From assembly GCA_001972305.1 (NCBI GenBank), contig BDDD01000924.1:234039-298038 (forward strand): a DNA stretch of 64,000 nucleotides, given 5' to 3'. This document shows, one piece after another, positions 57,701-64,000 of the stretch. The first letter of the stretch is position 1, and each line of letters begins with the position of its first letter. The position numbers were made by a program, and so were the translations under genes. This DNA is from Cephalotus follicularis. Lineage: Eukaryota; Streptophyta; Magnoliopsida; Oxalidales; Cephalotaceae. The notes beneath the pieces were generated by a model. The model made no database searches. It was not told where the DNA came from and was given only the letters and a program-made list of their open reading frames with translations.

Positions 57701-58820
57701 CTATTCTTGAGAAGGACTTCCTGTTGGAAGACAGTTGTGGGAGTATGATAGAACTGGATGAAGGATCTAAAGAACCACAAGTTGAGGACCTGTCCAATCC
57801 TGTTCAAATTGATGTTCCTGAAATATCAGCTACCACAGATACACAAACTCTGCGTAGAACTACCCGAATACCTAGGGAACCTAAGAGATATTATGGTAGT
57901 TTTCTCATTGAAGGTACCCAAGAGGTAAATTTCAAGAATGATGATCCGGTAAGCTACAAAGAAGCCATATGCGATATAGACTCAAAGAAGTGTCTTGATG
58001 CCATGAATTCCAAAATGGAGTCCATGTACTCTAATCAAGTTTGGAATCTAGTGGATGCACCCGAAGGGGTTAAACCCTTAGGTTGCAAATGGATTTTCAA
58101 AAGGAGGATTGGAGATGATGGAAACATGAAGACCTTCAAAGCTAGGCTCGTATGCAAAGGTTACAATCAACGGGAAGGGATTGATTATGAGGAAACTTTC
58201 TCTCCCGTAGCCATGCATAAATCCACTCATATTTTACTTGCTATAGCTGCACATTTTGACTATGAGATATGGCAAATGGATGTGAAAACTGCTTTTCTCA
58301 ATGGAAACATTGGTGAAGACATATATGATTCAACTTGAGGGTTTCATATCCACTGGTGATGACCAAAAAGTATGCCAGAAGCAGAAGTCCATTTATGCAC
58401 TAAAGCAAGCTTCGAGGAGTACGAACATCCGATTCTATGAGACAAACAAAGAGTTGGATTTCATAAATAATCGAGATGAACCATGTGTGTATAAAAAGGT
58501 TAGTGGGAGCCCAGTGACTTTTCTAGTCTTGTATGTTGACGACATACTCCTTATAGGGAATGATGTGATCATGTTGTCAAACGTAAAGGCATGGTTGTCA
58601 ACAGTTTTCTCCATGAAAGACTTGGGAGAAGCTTCCTATAGCCTAGGTATAAAGGTCTATAGAGATAGATAAAAAAGGATGATAGGGTTATCCCAATCTT
58701 TGTACATTGACAGAGTGCTTAAGCGGTTTAGCATGAAAAATTCCAACAGAGGTTATCTACCTCTATGTCATGGGATCTCACTTTCTAAGCATATGTCTCC
58801 CAAGACAGCAAAAGAAAGAC
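57701..58820 (+). pseudogene. pol: C1 reverse transcriptase domain (Copia)
   Basis: Linker with [14 protein letters not shown], then [88 protein letters not shown], and YVDDILLIGNDV near 58530-58565, the Copia active-site box. KDLGEASYSLGIKVYRDR follows. Order integrase-RT is diagnostic of Copia. Broken in about two places. Confidence 0.9.
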
Positions 58821-59532
58821 AGAGGGTGATGCACATTCCATATGCTTCGGCAATTGGAAGCATCATGTATGCTATGTTTTGCACTAGACCAGATATCGCA
58901 TATGTTGTAAGTGTTACAAGTAGATATCAGCCAGATCCTGGTGAGCAACACTGGAAGGCTGTCAAAGATATCCTCAAGTACCTTAACAGGACAAAGGATT
59001 TATTCTTAATGTATGGAGGAAAGGGTTCGAAGATTGAGGGTTTTACCGACTCTAATTTTTAGACATATGTGGATGATTCAAAATCAACATCGGGGTTTGT
59101 GTTCACTTTAAATGGTGGAGCTGTGAGCTGGAAGAGTTCCAAGGAACCTACAACTACGGATTCAGTGACAGAAACTGAATACGTTGCGGCATCGGAAGCT
59201 ACCAAGGAAGGTGTATGGATGAAGAAGTTCATCAAATATTTGGGTGTAGTTCCTGACATTGATGATCTGGTATCTTTATACCGTGATAACAATGGAGCGA
59301 TAGCGCAATCTAGGGAGGCTAGTCGCACTCAAAATCTAAACACATTCTTAGGCATTTTCATCTTATACGTGAGATCGTTGATCACGGAGACATAAAAGTT
59401 GAAAGAGTTCCATGTGAAGACAACATTGCAGACCCGCTTACTAAGGCATTATCAATGGCAATCTTTAAGAGACACCTTGATGCTATGGGTGTGAGACACT
59501 GTGGCAATTGGCTTTAGAACATAGTCGGAGAT
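58821..59532 (+). pseudogene. pol: C1 RT end and RNase H (Copia)
   Basis: IPYASAIGSIMYAMFCTRPDIAYVVSVTSRYQPDPGEQHWKAVKDILKYLNRTKDLFLMYGG, GFTDSNF, KSTSGFVFTLNGGAVSWKSSKEPTTTDSVTETEYVAASEATKEGVWMKKFIKYLG and DNIADPLTKALSMAIFKRHLDAMGVRH. It ends at its natural stop region just before the 3' LTR. The sequence and 1.76-kb LTR point to the Angela/Tork side of Copia; I cannot place it further. Broken in two or three places. Confidence 0.88.
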
Positions 59533-60718
59533 TGTTAGAGATAAAGTGCTACAAGCCAGTGCTGAGCTTGTATTTACTATATCTTGTATAAACGATTTAT
59601 AAATTCAATAAACATGTTTATGTTTTATCAATCGCTACGGGTTCGTTTCATTAGTACATGCTTAATTAATTGTAAATGAGTGTCCTAGAATAAATTTAGA
59701 GAACCAAGTTCATGATGAGATCATGATGTGAGAATTGGAATCTTGGTATACTTTATTTTGAATCTTCCTTGTCATAGGATTGACACTCAGGGCATGATCA
59801 ATCCAGATAGACCAGCACGTACTGTCAGATCGGTAAGCAGAGGGTGACTGATCTCACACTCACTCGCATGAATGATTCTATGACAACTACGTGGGTGCTC
59901 GTTTAACGAGTTCACTGAAGGTGACTGTTGATAGAATATATGAATGGAGTTTTACTTACATGTCAAACATAATTCTAGTTTTACAGCAGCACATGTAGTC
60001 CTTGGACATGAGCCATCACTGAATGTCTTATGCATATGATGCTGGGTTTTGATGATGCATAAATACATATTCAATGAAGTGTATAAAGGCATTATTTGGA
60101 CACAGTGTGCTTATGTAGGGAGGCATGTGAACTGGAAACAATGAATCCATTGCTTATGGTAAAAGAAGATTATGCTCAGGATGATTTTCGTTAGCGATTA
60201 AGCGCCTGGCTAGGCTAGCCACGATATCTAGAGTGTGATATCATTGGTTAAATATTAGAGGGGCACCTCTAATATTATTTAGGCTAATGGAAGATAGTCA
60301 CGAGGTTAAAGATTAAATTATCGGGGCCTGACATAATCCGTACCCTATATTTAATCAGGGCATTGTCAATGGAAGGACTAAACGTGCATGTACCTGTAAA
60401 TAGTGGTTCACAAATTATTCATATTAACTGGGGGTCGTTATGCATTGCTAGATGTCGATGTCGACCTGTTGGATGCCCGTGATTAAATTGATAAATTAAT
60501 TTTGGAAGAAAAGAATTAAAAGAGTTTTAATTCGAAATGATCGAGAGAATATTTTTTATGTGATAATAAATATTTAATCGAATAATCGTGAGCATCATGA
60601 TTTAAACCTACGGCCAGCATAATAGTGAACCCATAGGGTCACAACAATACAAGTTGATATTTCCAATACAGTTATGAGAAAATAATTAGGATAATTATTT
60701 CCTAATTATATTTAATGA

Positions 60719-60738
60719 TAATATATATATATATATAA
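60719..60738 (+). repeat. (AT)n microsatellite in C1 LTR
   Basis: Run of alternating A and T. Confidence 0.9.
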
Positions 60739-60854
60739 TGATATTAATTATATTAAGGAAAGAAAGAAGTTTTAAAGGAAAGGAATTCCTTTTAAGAAAG
60801 ATGGCTGGTTGAAATAGGAGATTGGTTTAAGTGGGATTTGTCTAGCAGGAAAAA

Positions 60855-60860
60855 TATAAA
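60855..60860 (+). promoter_or_regulatory. C1 LTR TATA box and leader start
   Basis: TATAAA followed about 45 bp later by AAACCCTAG and a (CT)n run (about 60916-60934), the look of a plant transcript start and leader. A donor-like GATGTGAGTAAT lies near 61108 in the same LTR. Confidence 0.55.
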
Positions 60861-61291
60861 CACATCTGTCTCCATCATACATAACTTTTGCTATATTCTC
60901 CAAAAACCCTAGCTGCCTCTCTCTCTCTCTCTCATAGACAATAAAGCGTTGATAGTTTGTGAAGCTTTTGTGTTGGAGATTGATGCTAGGTGTGGATACC
61001 TTGGAGGCCTTCTACACTTGGAGGCTAGAACCATTCTGTACAAACAACCAGAAGATGCGCTTTTGGAAGCAATAAGATTCAAAGGAAGAAGGAAAGAGCC
61101 GGTCCATTGATGTGAGTAATTCCGCCCGCTCCTCCTTGTTGATATCTATATATCTAACTGTATATGTATGCTCAAAATATCCTATGAGTGAATCATATGG
61201 CTTGATAATCATGAGATGATAACACAATATATATAATAGGCTTTTATGCATCTAGATATTTTATTGTTTAAATCACCATAAGGTTCTAACA

Positions 61292-61560
61292 AATTATCCA
61301 ACTCATGACCTTGAGTTGGTAGCAATAGTGTTTGCACTGCGTAAATGGAGGCACTATCTATATGATACGAAGTTCGAGGTGTATACCGATCATAAAAGTT
61401 TAAAATATCTGTTTTCCCAGAAATACCTGAATAGGAGACTAAGAACATGGATGGAGTTACTTAATGATTATAATTATGAAATACAGTACCATCCGAGCAA
61501 AGCTAATGTAGTCGCAGACGCTTTGAGTCATCGACTAGCCTGCTTAACAATTGCTCATAT
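61292..61560 (+). pseudogene. pol: G3 RNase H domain, part right of C1
   Basis: The reading starts at the border with C1: [47 protein letters not shown], then [17 protein letters not shown]. It is chromovirus RNase H; the upstream part of G3 lies beyond C1 and outside the window. Confidence 0.87.
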
Positions 61561-62570
61561 CCAGGCACGTCCGTGGTTGATGGACAGAATCCGAGAGGCT
61601 CTAAGTAAAGATGGAATCTTGCTCAAATTAGCTTTTAGTGGGCATGAAGGATTGAAGACCAATTTCTCAATTCAGAATGACGGATTGATTCGATATCAAG
61701 GCAGGATCTGTGTTCAGAGTGATAAAGAGCTAAAAGATGAACTGTTGTCACAAGCCCATCACTCCAACTTCTCCGTACATCCAGGGAGTACGAAGATGTA
61801 TCGAGATTAGAAGCTAATTTATTGGTGGAGCAATATGAAGAGAGAAATAGTTGAAAACGTTGCTTCCTACCTAACATGTCAACAAGTTAAAGCAGAACTT
61901 CAGAGACTGGCAGGATTGCTGCAACCGTTGCCTGTGGCACAGTGGAAATAGGAACACATTACAAAGGATTTCGCAACAGGCCTGCCCAGAACAAAAACTT
62001 GCCGTGATGCTATATGGGTGATCGTCGTTCGCTTTACCAAATCTGCTCATTTCCTAATGATCACGACTACTTATTCTACATGGTTAGCAAACTTGTATAT
62101 TACAGAGATTGTCAAACTCCATGGAGTACCAATTAGCGTGGTGTCCGATAGAGACCCCCGTTTCACATCGCAGTTTTGGAGGAAACTGCAAGGAGCCTTT
62201 GGTACTTAGCTAACTTTCAGCAAAAAATTTTCATCGCCAGACTAATGGTCAGTCTGAGAAGACTATTCAGACTCTGGAAGACATGCTACGAACATGTGTT
62301 TTGGATTGGGATGAAAACTTACCATTAGTAGAGTTCTCGTACAATAACAGTTATCTTGCCAGCATTGGAATGGGAAAATTTGAGGCTTTCTATGGATGAA
62401 AATGTAGGACCCCAATATGTTGGTTTGAAGTTGGAGAACATAGTCTAGTGGTACCTAAGCTTGTACAGGAAACAACTGAGAAGGCAATATTTATCAGAGA
62501 AAGACTTCTAACAGCACAAAGTAGACAGAAAAGTTATGCAGACCACCGCAGGCGAGAATTGGAGTTCATC
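61561..62570 (+). pseudogene. pol: G3 integrase domain
   Basis: [15 protein letters not shown] and a CxxC-like zinc region, then FATGLPRT- and VRFTKSAHF-like parts, [63 protein letters not shown]. Standard chromovirus integrase core, decayed. Confidence 0.83.
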
Positions 62571-62985
62571 GTGGGTGATCACGTATTCCTTAAAGTCTCC
62601 CTGACCAAAGGAATTATAAGGTTTGGCAAGAAAGGGAAGGTAGCCCCTCGATTTATAGGACCTTCCGAGATCCTTGAGAGAGTGGGTGCCATTGCCTACC
62701 GACTTGCCTTACCACCCAGCCTAGCGTATGTGCATAATGTGTTTCACGTCTCAATGCTGAGAAAGTATCATCCTGACCCTTCTCATGTGTTGCAATGGGA
62801 ACAGTTAGAGTTGAGGACGGATATGAGTTTGGAAGAAGAACCTATCCAGATCCTCGACCATCGAATCAAATAGTTGAGAAATAAAACCATTCCATTGGTG
62901 AAGGTATTGTGGCAATACCAAGTGCTAGAGGAAACCACTTTGGAGAGAGAAGAAGACATTAAAGCTATGTATCCACATTTTTTCT
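62571..62985 (+). pseudogene. pol: G3 pol C-terminus with chromodomain-like segment
   Basis: GDHVFLKVSLTKGIIRFGKKGKVAPRFIGPSEILERVGAIAYRLALPPSLAYVHNVFHVSMLRKYHPDPSHVL, then a RNKTIPLVKVLWQY-like tail with a WEREED-like end. Same Tekay/Del type of chromodomain-like end as Y and G families. Confidence 0.78.
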
Positions 62986-63026
62986 AACCTTAGGGAATCT
63001 TGAGACAAGATTCCTCTAAGGATGGG

Positions 63027-64000
63027 TGTAACGCCCGGTATTTTCTTGGATGTATATTTTGAATTATGATGTAATCATTGAACTTGATTTAATAAGAATG
63101 TTGAGTTTTAACCTCAAAAGATGCTTGCAAACCCTATTTGTGGACTTGGATATAGAATGTGTATGTTGCAGCTTGAAACGGCGCTGTTTTAGGGAAATGA
63201 CATCGACGCCTGTTTGGAAGACGTCGACTCCTTTGGGGTTGTGAGATAAGTGAATGCATGGGCATGCACGTCGACTCGGGAAGATGATATCGACACCTTC
63301 TGGCGATTGGAGCGAAGACATCGACGCCTTCTGGAAAGACGTCGACGCCTTTGTATGAATGGCCTGCACGTTCCTAGCCGACAGAATAAGGTGCAGAGAG
63401 GTTTGTTTAAAGGCTTACCTAACGCCTTTTGCAAATGCTCTGTGACGTGTTGTGCATGTTTACATGCTGCCAGGAATGCCCAGAACATGCATCCACAAAA
63501 ATCATGCCTGGGGGAATCTCCACCTACCACCTGCATGTGAAGATTGGATAAAGAATGTAAAGAAAATGCAGAAAAGAGAGTAGGTGGGAGAGAGTGGGGA
63601 TGTATCTGTTATATGCCAGGAGATAGTGTCGGGGGAGAGCCCTCCGCTTAAAGGACACCCTCCCCACTTGTCTCTCTCGTTTTACAAACACCAGAGAGAG
63701 AGAGAGATTGAAACAGTGGCTGTGTATTCCACCATTGTTGGAGCTTGGAGCTTGGACCTTGAAGCTTCTGGAGCAGCTACGGGACAGACCTTGAGGGGCT
63801 GCTGTGACGTTGTGGGATACTAAAAGAAGTGGACTTTCGGTTTCTAACTTGAAACCAGAGGTAGGGGAAAGCCATACTGTAATTTTGGGTTTAATATTCA
63901 TGCATGGTTTATGAACTTTGAATGTATGATAATGCATATTTCTGGTATTGGTTTTGCTACTGGATTGATGCCATAAATTGATAGATACGTTTAGGGTATC
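63027..64000 (+). repeat. G3 3' LTR, first 974 bp
   Basis: Starts TGTAACGCCCGG after a weak purine tract (CTCTAAGGATGGG). It contains GTCGAC-type words near its start (63200-63350), a GA-rich stretch at about 63690-63715, and a donor-like GAG|GTAGGG near 63857. The LTR continues beyond the window. Confidence 0.85.
63200..63350 (+). repeat. GTCGAC/ATCGAC word array in G3 LTR
   Basis: Cores at 63202, 63223, 63270, 63289, 63320 and 63341. The first and last pairs are spaced 21 bp; 63223 to 63270 is 47 bp. Best forms are GACGTCGACGCC and GACATCGACGCC. Confidence 0.8.

Larger units (their letters stand above)
59533..61291 (+). repeat. C1 3' LTR (1759 bp)
   Basis: Begins TGTTAG and ends CTAACA, a perfect inverted end, preceded by a weak purine tract (GTCGGAGAT). 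G3 RNase H sequence follows at once. The 5' LTR is outside the window, so age cannot be estimated here. Confidence 0.9.
61292..64000 (+). mobile_element. G3: Ty3 chromovirus, 3' part (runs off right edge)
   Basis: RNase H end, integrase, chromodomain-like end and the start of an LTR (63027 on). It hosts C1 and hence everything to the left, making it the oldest element in view. LTR start TGTAACGCCCGG differs from G1, G2, X and Y, so it is a further family. The coding part is broken in roughly six places. Confidence 0.85.

Noticed and set aside
63250-63937. Several ORFs on both strands in the G3 LTR
   Set aside because: They are within a repeat-bearing LTR, have no recognisable domain and overlap one another.

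Overview
This window looks like an angiosperm (probably dicot) heterochromatic interval built entirely of LTR retrotransposons. I found no host gene, tRNA, rRNA or other RNA gene. The plant assignment rests on Tekay/Del-like Ty3 chromoviruses with 2.7-3.1 kb LTRs, a SIRE/Maximus-like Copia element with several PPT-like tracts, an Angela/Tork-like Copia element, and initiator-tRNA-Met primer sites (TGGTATCAGAG) throughout.

Layout, from LTR ends (TG..CA), target-site duplications (TSDs) and host sequence resuming after each insert. The oldest piece is chromovirus G3 (61292-64000, runs off the right edge). Copia element C1 (16540-17532, 45632-46409, 56894-61291) sits in the G3 RNase H region. 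C1 took three inserts: X1 (minus strand, LTR parts 1-292 and 14710-16539, runs off the left edge), X2 (17533-45631, TSD GTAGG) and chromovirus G2 (46410-56893, imperfect TSD ATAAC/ATATC). X1's LTR received chromovirus G1 (293-14709, TSD CAAAC), which received SIRE-like Copia C2 (about 6904-13209). X2 received chromovirus Y1 (22281-41171, TSD GCATG), whose 3' LTR received Y2 of the same family in reverse (30624-39678). Two nests are therefore five elements deep.

All the elements are fossils. Coding parts are recognisable (gag with zinc knuckles, protease, RT, RNase H, integrase, C-terminal chromodomain-like segment) but every pol is broken in several places. LTR pairs differ by roughly 4-9% in the stretches I compared by eye, which suggests insertions within the last few million years. 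X2 has 3.1 kb LTRs but only about 3.1 kb of interior, with a gag remnant and no recognisable pol, so it looks like a non-autonomous (LARD-type) family. C2 keeps gag, an RNase H end and an extra ORF in the position where SIRE elements carry their 'env-like' ORF.

The most unusual signal is an array of a short palindrome (core GTCGAC, best form CAGTCGACTG) spaced almost exactly 21 bp apart, about two helical turns. It occurs at the same relative place (about 1.15-1.4 kb into the LTR) in G1, G2, Y1 and Y2. Y1 and Y2 carry a second small array near the LTR start spaced 21/28/21. Pairs with 21-bp spacing also occur in the Copia element C2 and in the G3 LTR, and an irregular array occurs in X1. Other points of interest are splice-like signals that would remove the primer binding site from gag mRNA in several families, an inverted Y1/Y2 pair that could form a hairpin RNA, and bZIP-like TGAGTCA clusters in the X LTRs.
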